Origin: Bin87 sp965203855
GTDB taxonomy: Bacteria > Chloroflexota > Dehalococcoidia > Lucifugimonadales > UBA3495
Length of the DNA stretch: 64,000 bases
Reading direction: 5' to 3'
NCBI GenBank assembly: GCA_965203855.1
Contig: CBDBDN010000005.1
Location: 930,001-994,000, forward strand
In this document: piece after piece, positions 46,545 to 54,870 of the stretch
Layout: each line of letters opens with the position of its first letter
Numbering within the stretch: position 1 is the stretch's first letter
The notes under the pieces: generated by a model
Seen by the model: only the letters and a program-made list of their open reading frames with translations
Told to the model about the DNA's origin: nothing
Databases searched by the model: none
Made by a program: the position numbers and the translations under genes

Positions 46545-46553
46545 TGTTATAAT
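46545..46553 (+). promoter_or_regulatory. Extended -10 promoter
   Basis: TGT followed by TATAAT (46548-46553) forms a TGnTATAAT element whose start point would be at or next to the ATG at 46560, implying a leaderless transcript. Confidence 0.55.
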
Positions 46554-46559
46554 ACCGCA

Positions 46560-46658
46560 ATGAACTGGCGGCGAATTGAGCGTTGGGCCGCCATCGCCAT
46601 CTACGCATCCGCCGGCATCGGGCTGGCGATACTGCTGGCTGAGCCCTCGCCCCGATGA
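46560..46658 (+). CDS. Small single-helix membrane peptide
   Basis: A 32-codon frame: MNWRRIERW, then a hydrophobic stretch AAIAIYASAGIGLAILLAE and a short tail. The positively charged N-terminus and one membrane helix look like a genuine small membrane protein. The ATG is 6 bases after a TATAAT box, suggesting leaderless expression. Too short for a family call. Confidence 0.4.
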   Translation: MNWRRIERWAAIAIYASAGIGLAILLAEPSPR

Positions 46659-46713
46659 TGACGTTGCGCCGCGTCCGCCCGACGTATGGCGATAATAGCG
46701 AGGAATCTGGATT

Positions 46714-47157
46714 ATGGTGCTGATTGCCGAGGGGTGGAGCCGGCTGACCAAAATCATCCGGGAGGAGCGCAACCGGAAAAACCAGTTTGCCGAGGCGAGA
46801 CGGGAACGGGGTTTGGAACCAAGCCGGGGGCGAGGCTTGGCGCTAGACTGGGAACGAGGCTTGGAGCAGGGCCGCGAACAGGGTTTAGAGCAGGGCTTGG
46901 AGCAGGGCCGGGAGCAGGGCAAAGAGGAAATGCGCGCCATCGTCCAGGAACGCCTGGAACTGCTGGGCATCAACCCGGCGGATGTGCTGCCGCCATCCGA
47001 ACCTGACCCGGCGCCGGACGATGACGCCGCATCGACTGCGGACATTACCGATGCGGAACTGGAGGACCGCATCCGGCGCATCTTGCAAGAACAGCTGGGG
47101 CGGCGGGGCATCCGCAGCGATGATACGGACGCTGCGCCGCCCCAGCGCGGCCAGTAA
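46714..47157 (+). CDS. Helical protein with EQGxEQG repeats
   Basis: A 147-residue charged helical protein. In the centre (about residues 38-72) lie near-repeats of GLEQGREQG/GLEQGLEQG, encoded by DNA repeats such as GGGCCGGGAGCAGG. Arg/Glu-rich helices surround it, and the C-terminus has DAELEDRIRRILQEQLG. Such glutamate/glutamine-rich tails are known in Rpn/PD-(D/E)XK-nuclease-family proteins, but no nuclease domain is present here. ATG at 46714 has GAGGA about 10 bp upstream. Confidence 0.55.
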   Translation: MVLIAEGWSRLTKIIREERNRKNQFAEARRERGLEPSRGRGLALDWERGLEQGREQGLEQGLEQGREQGKEEMRAIVQERLELLGINPADVLPPSEPDPAPDDDAASTADITDAELEDRIRRILQEQLGRRGIRSDDTDAAPPQRGQ

Positions 47158-47168
47158 CGGCAGCGGTT

Positions 47169-48206
47169 CTAATCAGCGTTGGGGAACCACATCACCGACG
47201 ATATTTCGCTGAACTCCCGCGCCAGCTTGTCCCACGAGCGGCCGGCGTCATCCGACTGGTACAGATAGCCGTACCGGCTGCCGGCCAGCAGAAAGTCCGG
47301 GTTCTCCGGCTGCGAGTTGACTACCCACATCGCCGTGTTCGGCTCTACCGGCAGCGGCAGGTTGGCCCAGGTAGCGCCCGCGTCATCGGAACGCATCACG
47401 ACGCCGGTAGAGCCGGGGGTAGTGTCGCCAAAAGTAGTGTAGATGGTCTGCGGGGCGTCGGCCTTGACCCGGATGCCGCGCGGATAGCCCAGCGGAAAGT
47501 TCTGCCGCACGCCCAGGCTGCGCCAGTTGCCGCCGTCGTCATCGGACAGGAACACATCGTCGTTGACCATCACTATGATGCGGTGCGGCGGGCCGGCGGT
47601 TACGGCTACATTGTGAATGTCCAGATTGGGGATGTCCCGATGCGGCACCGTGGACCAGGTATCGCCGCCGTCGCTGCTGTGGCGCAAGCCGTCCACCTCA
47701 ATGCCTACCCACACGCTGCTGCCGTTGTTCGGGTCAATGGCGATGCCGGTAACGCGCGGGACGCCCACCGCCGGACACTCGGCCACTACTTCAACCGGAC
47801 GCTGCTCCCACGATGCGCCGCCGTCGCGCGTGCGGTAGATGCGGCAGGGGTCGGGCGTGCCGGTGCCGGCAAAGCCGATAGCCGGGTGGGACGGGTCAAA
47901 AGCGATTGCCCATACCGCCGTATCGTTCAGCGGAGTGTCAATTCGCCGCCAGGTTTCGCCGCGGTCGTCGCTCCGCAGGATGCCCCGGTCGCAGCCGGCC
48001 AGCACGCTGCCGCTGCTGGCGCCAGTTCCATTGCCGCCGCCGTCATTGCCGCCATCCGATTCGGGAACGGGCGTCAGGCAGCGCACTACGGCATCAGAGT
48101 GAATGCCCTGCGTAATGCCCACCCGCCGCCAGGACTGGCCGCCGTCCGCGCTCCGCATCACCCCCTGCCCGGCAGTGCCAACGAGGATAGTAATGTCCTT
48201 GGCCAT
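47169..48206 (-). CDS. BNR/sialidase-like beta-propeller protein
   Basis: A 345-residue protein composed of about five BNR (Asp-box) repeats: VMRSADGGQSWRRVG, LRSDDRGETWRRI, YRTRDGGASWEQRP, LRHSSDGGDTWSTVP, FLSDDDGGNWRSL, MRSDDAGATWANL, YQSDDAGRSWDKL. It is a WD40-like/VPS10-type propeller, not a glycosidase in evidence. Cytoplasmic, no signal peptide. GGAGG precedes the ATG at 48206. It forms the last gene of the leftward MFS-kinase-BNR run. Confidence 0.88.
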   Translation of the reverse strand: MAKDITILVGTAGQGVMRSADGGQSWRRVGITQGIHSDAVVRCLTPVPESDGGNDGGGNGTGASSGSVLAGCDRGILRSDDRGETWRRIDTPLNDTAVWAIAFDPSHPAIGFAGTGTPDPCRIYRTRDGGASWEQRPVEVVAECPAVGVPRVTGIAIDPNNGSSVWVGIEVDGLRHSSDGGDTWSTVPHRDIPNLDIHNVAVTAGPPHRIIVMVNDDVFLSDDDGGNWRSLGVRQNFPLGYPRGIRVKADAPQTIYTTFGDTTPGSTGVVMRSDDAGATWANLPLPVEPNTAMWVVNSQPENPDFLLAGSRYGYLYQSDDAGRSWDKLAREFSEISSVMWFPNAD

Positions 48207-48236
48207 AATGATGCCTCCTTGCCCGGCATGGGTTGA

Positions 48237-48863
48237 TTATTGGGCTGCCTGACCGCCGCCGGCAGCGTGTAGCATATTCACTACGGTATCGGCCATTGCC
48301 GGCGCATCGTCAGGATCGGCAAGTTTCAGATGGCTTTCTACGATGGGTTCCCAGCCCGGTTTCATCCAGTAATACACATCCCGCCAGGTTTTGGCGGCAT
48401 CCTGCGAATCCGGTGATTCTTGCCGGGCATCCAAACGGGACAGCATCACCGATTCCGGCGGGTCCAGATGTACGCGTACCGGAGTCAGCTCGTGTTCGTC
48501 GGCAATGGATTCCAGAGGAATGCGCGCCCAGTACCGCAGGGCGGTAGAGTCAAATATGACATTTTGCCCCTGTGCCAGCAATTCTACGGTGCGACGGTAC
48601 ATTGCGGTGAACAGCCTTTTGTTTTCATCCCCGTCGTAGCGGGGATGGACGATGATGGCGCGGCGCAGCCGGTCGCTGTTGAGAATTACCGACGGGATGC
48701 GTTGGGCAATCAGGTCGGCGAACCAGGATTTCCCGCTGCCTGGCAATCCGTAGAGTATCACCAGGCCGGATTGCGCCGGGTTGTCGGCCGGCGCGGACAG
48801 CGACCGGATGATCGCAAGGTCTTGTTCCAGCGCGGCGCAATCTGCGGTATCGTTGACAGGCAT
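48237..48863 (-). CDS. P-loop kinase / zeta-toxin-like ATPase
   Basis: A 208-residue P-loop protein: Walker A in VILYGLPGSGKSWFADL, the LNSDRLRR acidic site (substrate-binding Asp, as in polynucleotide kinase or zeta-toxin-type enzymes), a Lid region QNVIFDSTALRYWARIPLES, and HLDPPESVMLSRLDARQES. The family phosphorylates small hydroxyl or sugar substrates. No antitoxin is adjacent, so a kinase role is preferred over a toxin. GGAGG lies before the ATG. Confidence 0.8.
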   Translation of the reverse strand: MPVNDTADCAALEQDLAIIRSLSAPADNPAQSGLVILYGLPGSGKSWFADLIAQRIPSVILNSDRLRRAIIVHPRYDGDENKRLFTAMYRRTVELLAQGQNVIFDSTALRYWARIPLESIADEHELTPVRVHLDPPESVMLSRLDARQESPDSQDAAKTWRDVYYWMKPGWEPIVESHLKLADPDDAPAMADTVVNMLHAAGGGQAAQ

Positions 48864-48884
48864 CAGTACTACCTCCGGCGGGCG

Positions 48885-50396
48885 TCAGTCCCCGTTTCCC
48901 CCGGATGGCGCCGGCGCCGGGCCGGTTGCCGTTGCCCGGCTGGCCGCCGGCGCCGGACGCAGCTCTGCCGGCAGCTCCACTTCCCAATCCGGCAGCTGGT
49001 GCCGGTGCGTGTCCGGCAGGAACAGGATAGTTACCACTCCGATAAGGCTCATCACGAATGACAGGGCGATGGTGGCCGTGTAGCCGCCGGTGAGCGCCAG
49101 CAGCAGCGCGCCCAGCCCGGCGCCGCACGCCATCCCCGCGCCGGCGCCCATCATCTGGAAACCGTAAGTAGTGCCGATGGGGGCGTTGCCGTAATACTGC
49201 CGGTTGATGATGGGAAACGCCGACATTTCGCCGCCAAACCCGATGCCGAACAGCACGGCGAACAGGTAGAACATCCACACGGCGGGGAACCACTCTACCG
49301 CGACCAGCAGCACCAGCACCGGCGCCACTTGCAACACGAAACAGGTTGCCATCACCCACTTGCTGCCCAGCAAATCGGCGGCGATGGGGACTCCAAACCG
49401 CGTTACCGTGCTGACGATGCTCATGGTAGCCGCCGCGCCGCCGGCGATGGCCCCGGCGACCAGCAACGCCGGGTCGCCGGCTGACAGGGATGCCCACTCC
49501 GGCTCCAGGGCGGCGACGATGGTCTGCGGCAGAAAGACGATGATGATGCTGTGGCCGGCGCATCCCCAATAGTGAATGCCAATCAGATTCCAGAACGCCG
49601 GCGTCTTGCGTACCTGGCGCAGGAATACTTTGGTGCGTTCTTTGGCGCTTTGCCCGGTAGTGGGCGCGCGCCGCACTGGCGCGGAACCGTCATCGCCCAG
49701 CTGCCGCAGCCCCAGATCCTCCGGGCTGTTGTAAAAGATACGCGTCAGACCCAGCAGGATGATGCCGCCCACGATGCCGGGTATCCAGAACGCCATGCGG
49801 ATGCCCAGAATGTCGGGGCCGCCGAAGTCAAAGGGCAGCCATTCCGTCAAGTCGGCGCCGTTGCCCACGCTGAACCAGGTTACCAGCCCCAGCATTATCG
49901 GCAGCGCCACTACCGGCCCGAACCCCTGGGATGATTGCAGCAGCCCCATCCCGACGCCCAGATGCCGGCGGAACCAGGAGGTTACGGCTACTGTAAGCGG
50001 CACCTGGAATATGCCCATTGACGCGCTCAATACGACGCCGAAAAACAGGAACAAATGCCAGATTTCGGTCATAAATCCGGTCAGTATCATCCCCACGATG
50101 TACAGCGCTGCGCCGACGGTCATCGTGAACCGCGCGCCGTAGCGGTCGCCCAGCCAGCCCGCCGGCGGCCCGAATGCCCCGGATATGACCCATTGCAGCG
50201 AAAAGGCCAGCGTAATCAGCCAGACTTCCCAGCCGAACCCGGCGGCGATGAACGGCACCAGCGCCGGAAAGGACATCCGAAACGACGACGACACCAGCCG
50301 CATTGAGGCGGTGATGACGACAATCATCCAGGCATAATGAATGCGGCGTCCGGCAACCGACAACTCCGCCGGCCGCAGGTTTAAAGCAGTGGCCAT
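48885..50396 (-). CDS. MFS transporter
   Basis: A 503-residue major facilitator, twelve-helix profile. N-terminal ELSVAGRRIHYAWMIVVITASM resembles the MFS transporter at 39.4 kb (GWWIVLV). Landmarks: GAFGPPAGWLGDRYGARF (motif A), FGFGGEMSAFPIINRQYYG and a loop AYTATIAL-like in helix 11. The C-terminal 35 residues are Pro/Ala-rich and cytoplasmic. ATG at 50396 with AGGGGG upstream; the frame extends to 50438 without a signal. First gene of a three-gene leftward run. Confidence 0.88.
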   Translation of the reverse strand: MATALNLRPAELSVAGRRIHYAWMIVVITASMRLVSSSFRMSFPALVPFIAAGFGWEVWLITLAFSLQWVISGAFGPPAGWLGDRYGARFTMTVGAALYIVGMILTGFMTEIWHLFLFFGVVLSASMGIFQVPLTVAVTSWFRRHLGVGMGLLQSSQGFGPVVALPIMLGLVTWFSVGNGADLTEWLPFDFGGPDILGIRMAFWIPGIVGGIILLGLTRIFYNSPEDLGLRQLGDDGSAPVRRAPTTGQSAKERTKVFLRQVRKTPAFWNLIGIHYWGCAGHSIIIVFLPQTIVAALEPEWASLSAGDPALLVAGAIAGGAAATMSIVSTVTRFGVPIAADLLGSKWVMATCFVLQVAPVLVLLVAVEWFPAVWMFYLFAVLFGIGFGGEMSAFPIINRQYYGNAPIGTTYGFQMMGAGAGMACGAGLGALLLALTGGYTATIALSFVMSLIGVVTILFLPDTHRHQLPDWEVELPAELRPAPAASRATATGPAPAPSGGNGD

Positions 50397-50487
50397 AGTG
50401 CGCCCCCTATGAATGCCGGAGTATGCGCCCGGCGGCAACGCTATGTCAATGCTTCCGCAAGGAAAAGCCCCGCCTACTATCGCATAC

Positions 50488-50496
50488 TGCTATAAT
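50488..50496 (+). promoter_or_regulatory. Extended -10 promoter upstream of the copper ATPase
   Basis: TGC then TATAAT (50491-50496), extended -10 with no recognisable -35. It lies 135 bp before the ATPase ATG, and the leader carries a REP-like palindrome at 50580. Confidence 0.5.
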
Positions 50497-50579
50497 GACG
50501 CCGCAAACCGCCATCCTATTCCCGCCATACCGAACTCTACTTACCGTCATTCCCGCCATACCGCGCTCTACTTGCCGTC

Positions 50580-50599
50580 ATTCCGGCGCAAGCCGGAAT
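50580..50599. repeat. REP-like palindrome in the ATPase leader
   Basis: Perfect ATTCCGGCGCAAGCCGGAAT preceded by a GTC. Preceded by a tandem duplication of TACCGTCATTCCCGCCATACCG-type sequence at 50532-50575. Confidence 0.75.
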
Positions 50600-50630
50600 C
50601 CCCGTCCCATCCCTTTTATGCGGTATAGCC

Positions 50631-53069
50631 ATGTCAATGCCCGCCTCAACTACTGCCGATACCCCCACCGTCCGCAACTCGTACCCCGTAGCGGGAATGA
50701 CTTGCGCCGCCTGCGTCCATCATGTGGGCGAGGCGCTGCGGGCGGTGCCGGGCGTAACCGGCGCATCGGTGAACCTGGCAACGGCTTCGGCGGCGGTGGA
50801 GCATCGGCCCGGCGCCGTGGATCCGGCCGCGCTGGCCCAAGCCGTTGCCGCCGCCGGCTACCGCCTGGATACCACGGCGCCTAACGCCAACGCCGCCGCG
50901 GCCTCCGCCGTCCGGGATGACGCCCGCCGCCGCGAGGAACGCGCGCTGCGTACCCGGCTGCTGCTGGCCGCCGCCGCCGCCGTCATCCTGCTGCTCGGCA
51001 GTTTCCCGGCATTGCCGTGGACGGATGCGCTGCTGACGCTGTGGTGGTATCCCCTGCTGCTGTGGGCGGTCGCTACGCCGGTGCAGCTGTGGGCCGGCTG
51101 GCCTTTCTATACGGCCGGCTGGGCCGGACTGCGGCGCGGGCAGCCCAATATGCATACGCTGATTGCCCTGGGGACCACCGTAGCCTATGGCTACAGCGCG
51201 GCGGCAGTGATTGCCGACTTGCTGGACACTGCGGATTGGCTGGCCGGCGGACTGCATTTTGATATGGCGGCGGTCATCATCGCCCTGATACTGCTGGGGC
51301 GATGGCTGGAAGCGCGCGCCCTTTCCCGCACTTCGGACGCCATCGTGCGGCTGATGGACTTGCAGCCGCGCACGGCGCATTTAATCGCAGCCGACGGCGC
51401 AACTGCCGATTTACCAACCTACGATGTGCCGGTGGAGCAGGTAGCCGTCGGCGATACTGTGCTGGTGCGCCCCGGCGAGCAGGTTCCCGTGGACGGCGTT
51501 GTGCAGTCGGGCGCGTCGGCAGTGGACGAATCGTCGCTGACCGGCGAAAGTATGCCGGTGGACAAAGCCGCCGGCGCCGCCGTCTATACCGGAACGCTCA
51601 ACGGCGCCGGCGCATTCACGATGCGGGCTACGCGCGTAGGCGATGACACCGCCCTGGCGCAGGTCATTCGCCTGGTTGACGAAGCGCAGGGTTCGGCGGC
51701 GCCGGTGCAGCGGTTGGCCGACCGCGTGGCCGCCTGGTTTGTGCCGGCGGTAGGCATCGTTGCGCTGACGGCGGCGGCGGTCTGGCTGCTGCTGGGGCCG
51801 GAACCGTCCGCGCAGTACGCAATGCTGACCCTGGTCGCCGTATTCATCATCGCCTGCCCCTGCGCCCTGGGGCTGGCGACGCCGACGGCGATCATCGTTG
51901 GCGTCGGGCGCGGCGCCGAGCGGGGCATTCTGATGCGTAACGCCGCCGCATTGGAACGGGCGCACGCCGTCAACCTGGTCGCCGTGGACAAAACCGGCAC
52001 CTTGACGCATGGGCAGCCTCAGGTCGTCGCTGTCGTGGCCGCCGCCGCCGCAAAATCAGCAGCCGATGCCAACGCCGATGCCGACATCCTGCGCTGCGCC
52101 ATGGCAGTAGAGCAGTTCTCCGAGCACCCGATAGCCCGGGCGGTAATGCGCTGCGGCCAAACGCAAGGGCTGGCGCCGGCGCCGTCCGATGCTGCGCCGT
52201 CCAATCTTACGGCAGTAGATTTTATGGCGCACCAGGGGGCCGGCGTAACCGGCCGCGTTGACGGCCGGCCCGTTGTCGTCGGCAATGCCGCCCTGCTGTC
52301 GCAATACGGGATTGAGATTGACGGGATTGAGATTGACGGCGTTGAGACTAATGGCGTTGAGACTAGCGGCGCAATGTCCGCGGCGGCCAACCGGATGGCG
52401 GCGCAGGGGCAGACGCCGCTGTTCGTAGCGCAGGATGGGCGGCTGCGGGGCGTCATCGCCGTGTCGGATACGGTGCGCCCTAATGCGCCCGGCGCCGTGG
52501 CCGCCCTGCGCGCCCAGGGCGTGCGCGTGGTGATGCTTACCGGCGACCGTGCTGAAGTGGCGGCATCCGTAGCGGCGGCTTGCGGCATTGACGAATACCG
52601 CGCCGGCCGGCGGCCCGGCGACAAGGCCGCCGCCCTGCGCGAGCTGCGCGCCGCCGGCAATGTAGTGGCAATGGTTGGCGACGGCGTCAACGATGCGCCG
52701 GCGCTGGCTGTTGCCGACGTCGGCATCGCGATGGGCGGCGGCGCGGATGCGGCCCGGGAGACGGCGGACATTGCGCTGATGCGGGACGACCTGCTGGCGG
52801 TGTCCACTGCGCTGCGGCTGTCGCGCGCCACGATGCGAACCGTGCGGCAAAACCTGTTCTGGGCCTTTTTCTACAACTCGTTGCTGATACCGGTAGCGGC
52901 CGGCGCATTGTATCCGGTTTTCGCCGCATTGGGCGGCGTGCCGCCGGGGTTGGGGTTCTTTTTCGGAGATGCCGGGTTTCTCAATCCGATACTGGCGGCG
53001 CTGGCGATGGCGTTCAGTTCGGTCAGCGTAGTCGGCAATTCGCTGCGGCTGCGAAAAGCGCCGATATAG
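50631..53069 (+). CDS. Copper-translocating P-type ATPase
   Basis: An 812-residue P1B-type ATPase. An N-terminal HMA domain contains GMTCAACVHHV (CxxC metal site), then eight membrane helices. The phosphorylation motif is VAVDKTGTLTHG; TGES in SLTGESMPVDK; the CPC metal motif IIACPCALGLATPTA; the N-domain has the SEHPIARAV His and later GDGVNDAPALA. These mark copper/silver transport. An unusual insertion in the N-domain (about residues 560-580) is GIEIDGIEIDGVETNGVETSG, encoded by four 15-bp repeats at 52308-52367. No copZ or csoR is adjacent. Confidence 0.95.
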   Translation: MSMPASTTADTPTVRNSYPVAGMTCAACVHHVGEALRAVPGVTGASVNLATASAAVEHRPGAVDPAALAQAVAAAGYRLDTTAPNANAAAASAVRDDARRREERALRTRLLLAAAAAVILLLGSFPALPWTDALLTLWWYPLLLWAVATPVQLWAGWPFYTAGWAGLRRGQPNMHTLIALGTTVAYGYSAAAVIADLLDTADWLAGGLHFDMAAVIIALILLGRWLEARALSRTSDAIVRLMDLQPRTAHLIAADGATADLPTYDVPVEQVAVGDTVLVRPGEQVPVDGVVQSGASAVDESSLTGESMPVDKAAGAAVYTGTLNGAGAFTMRATRVGDDTALAQVIRLVDEAQGSAAPVQRLADRVAAWFVPAVGIVALTAAAVWLLLGPEPSAQYAMLTLVAVFIIACPCALGLATPTAIIVGVGRGAERGILMRNAAALERAHAVNLVAVDKTGTLTHGQPQVVAVVAAAAAKSAADANADADILRCAMAVEQFSEHPIARAVMRCGQTQGLAPAPSDAAPSNLTAVDFMAHQGAGVTGRVDGRPVVVGNAALLSQYGIEIDGIEIDGVETNGVETSGAMSAAANRMAAQGQTPLFVAQDGRLRGVIAVSDTVRPNAPGAVAALRAQGVRVVMLTGDRAEVAASVAAACGIDEYRAGRRPGDKAAALRELRAAGNVVAMVGDGVNDAPALAVADVGIAMGGGADAARETADIALMRDDLLAVSTALRLSRATMRTVRQNLFWAFFYNSLLIPVAAGALYPVFAALGGVPPGLGFFFGDAGFLNPILAALAMAFSSVSVVGNSLRLRKAPI
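52308..52367 (+). repeat. Four 15-bp tandem repeats inside the ATPase gene
   Basis: Units GGGATTGAGATTGAC (x2, identical apart from frame edges) then GGCGTTGAGACTAAT and GGCGTTGAGACTAGC, each encoding five residues. Length changes would keep the frame. It lies in the nucleotide-binding domain loop. Confidence 0.9.
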
Positions 53070-53124
53070 AGGGCGTCAATCCTCTGTCATACCCCAACAT
53101 ACCGCTATTGCTCAAGGCATCGTT

Positions 53125-53211
53125 ATTCCGGCGCAAGCCGGAATCCAGCGGGCGTAATCCGCCATTACGGTAATGCAACCGGCAGTCATAGATTCCGGCT
53201 TGCGCCGGAAT
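53125..53211. repeat. Paired inverted palindromes (REPIN-like element)
   Basis: Palindrome at 53125-53144 and inverted partner at 53192-53211, start-to-start 67 bp, with the CATAG preceding the right copy. It lies between the copper ATPase and the first G-tract gene. Confidence 0.85.
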
Positions 53212-53269
53212 GACGGGTTGAGGGCCGGAATGACGACCGGGATGTCAGAACGATGGCCGGCCCCCGGAT

Positions 53270-53829
53270 TTACCGGCACCAGGCCATATGGGCCCAGCGG
53301 ATGTACTGGCCGCCTCTTGCCGGGAGGCCCGGGATGAGGCGGTAGCGGGTTGTGCCAAAGTTGAGAAAATCACCGTTAGGAGTGGGGTCTCCGGGGCTGT
53401 AGGGCGTAGTGGCAATTCTGATGCGATTCCCGTTGACGGGATCGAGAACATAATTGGCGGAGCTAATCCGGCGAAAGAAATTGCCCCTTACCGGTATGTA
53501 GCGGCCGCTATGCCGTACATAACCGTCGGTTACCGGGATGCTGGCGTCATATACATAGCGGTCTGCGGTGCCGGCGAAATGGCCGCCGTGTTCCAGCACA
53601 ATCAGCCAGCCGCTGTCGCTGTTGCCGCCGTTGTAAGCGGCCTGTCCATCGCGGACATTGTACCAGCGGGGCTGCTTGCCGTATTCCTGGCAAACCCGCT
53701 GCGTGTAAGTGTAGCCGCCTAGACTGGTAGCTTTAGCGGGGGGGGGGGGGGGGGCAGAATTCCGATGGCGATGACGGCGAAAACGCCGGCGCCGATGGCG
53801 GCTGTTGCTACGGCAATTTGGTTCAGCAT
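53270..53829 (-). CDS. Secreted protein, phase-variable candidate (copy 1, 17-nt tract, off)
   Basis: The start at 53829 (ATG preceded by AGGAG) begins MLNQIAVATAAIGAGVFAVI then AIGIL, a signal peptide. It runs into a poly-C tract (17 G on the plus strand, 53738-53754); in the frame as written it ends soon after in PLKLPV and a stop. The rest of the gene (KATSLGGYTYTQRVCQEYGKQPR...ARGGQYIRWAHMAWCR, to 53270) is in a different frame. 18 C would join them into a 186-residue secreted protein with a short Pro run. The mature domain is Tyr/Gly-rich with two Cys; no family recognised. Promoter: extended -10 at 53894-53899. The tract may vary in the population. Confidence 0.7.
53738..53754. repeat. 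Homopolymeric G tract of 17
   Basis: Seventeen consecutive G on the plus strand, directly after the signal-peptide codons. 17 is one short of an in-frame multiple of three. Confidence 0.95.
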
Positions 53830-53893
53830 AGCGTTGCTCCTGATGGCGTTGACCTGATGGCGTTGAGTTGCCCACGGCGGTGCGGTGAAACGC

Positions 53894-53902
53894 ATTGTAC
53901 CA
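53894..53902 (-). promoter_or_regulatory. Extended -10 promoter of copy 1
   Basis: On the minus strand TGGTACAAT reads as an extended -10 (TGn-TACAAT), 65 bp upstream of the ATG. The same sequence is kept at copy 2 (54765-54773). Confidence 0.5.
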
Positions 53903-54017
53903 TAAGGCGGGCCGGGCCGCCCCCTAGCCCGTCATTCCAGCCCCCCAACCGTCATTCCGGCCCCCCAACCCGCCATTCCCATCCCCCCCAACCGTCATTC
54001 CGTCCCCTTTAACCGTC

Positions 54018-54103
54018 ATTCCGGCGCAAGCCGGAATCTATGGCCGCCGTCTCCATTATCTCAGGGGCCGAATACGACGCTGGATTCCGGCTTGCGCCGG
54101 AAT
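54018..54103. repeat. Paired inverted palindromes between the two G-tract genes
   Basis: Palindrome at 54018-54037 and inverted partner at 54084-54103, start-to-start 66 bp. Here the centre is in the opposite orientation to the elements at 33.8 and 36.2 kb (CTATGG follows the left copy). Degenerate CCGTCATTCC fragments lie at 53930-54000. Confidence 0.85.
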
Positions 54104-54159
54104 GACGACTGGGGCCGGAATGACGGCCGGGATGTCAGAACGATGGCCGGCCCCCGGAT

Positions 54160-54712
54160 TTACCGGCACCATGCCATATGGGCCCAGCGCACATATTGGC
54201 CGCCTCTTGCCGGGCTCCCCGGAACATACTCGTAGTATGGAGTTCCCAGACTGGAAAAGTGGGTATCAGGAGTGGCGTCTCCGGGGCTGTAAGGTGAATT
54301 GTGCAACCTGATCTGATTCCCGCTGGGATCAAGAACATAATTGTTGCCGGAGACTCTGCGAAATCGATTTCCGGTGATCTGTACATAGCGGCCAGCGTAC
54401 CGTACGTAGTCCCCGGTTGCATCATTCCGAACGTAGCCGCCCGCCGTGGCCGCGACATGGCCGCCGTGTTCCAGCACAATCAGCCAGCCGCTGTCGCTGT
54501 TGCCCCCATTGTAAGCCGCTTGTCCGTCGCGGACATTGTACCAGCGGGGCTGCTTGCCGTATTCCTGGCAAACCCGCTGCGTGTAAGTGTAGCCGCCTAG
54601 ACTGGTAGCTTTAGCGGGGGGGGGGGGGGGGGGGGGGCAGAATTCCGATGGCGATGACGGCGAAAACGCCGACGCCAATAGCGGCGGTTGCTGCGGCAAT
54701 CTTGTTCAGCAT
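54160..54712 (-). CDS. Secreted protein, phase-variable candidate (copy 2, 22-nt tract, off)
   Basis: Paralogue of copy 1. The start at 54712 begins MLNKIAAATAAIGVGVFAVI then AIGIL and enters a poly-C tract of 22 (G on the plus strand, 54616-54637). As written, seven Pro and one Arg are followed by a stop; with 21 or 24 C the frame would continue into AKATSLGGYTYTQRVCQEYG and end ARGGQYVRWAHMAWCR, giving about 183 residues. The first ~65 and last ~15 mature residues are nearly identical to copy 1, the middle is diverged. Promoter at 54765-54773. Confidence 0.7.
54616..54637. repeat. Homopolymeric G tract of 22
   Basis: Twenty-two consecutive G on the plus strand at the same point of copy 2; one over an in-frame multiple of three. 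Confidence 0.95.
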
Positions 54713-54764
54713 AGCGTTGCTCCTTTGCTGCCGTCGGGTTGCTCCCGGCGGTGCGGTGAAACGA

Positions 54765-54773
54765 ATTGTACCA
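54765..54773 (-). promoter_or_regulatory. Extended -10 promoter of copy 2
   Basis: TGGTACAAT on the minus strand, identical to that of copy 1, about 53 bp upstream of the ATG. Confidence 0.5.
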
Positions 54774-54870
54774 TAAGGCGGGCTTGGATATTGATAGCAT
54801 GGATGGACGGAGATTTTGGCGGCCGGCACCCCCCCAACCCACCCCCCCAACCCACCATTCCATACCCCCC

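Noticed and set aside
48237..48863. Zeta-toxin reading of the P-loop kinase
   Set aside because: No antitoxin gene is beside it and the neighbours are a transporter and a propeller protein; a sugar or polynucleotide kinase-like role is at least as likely.
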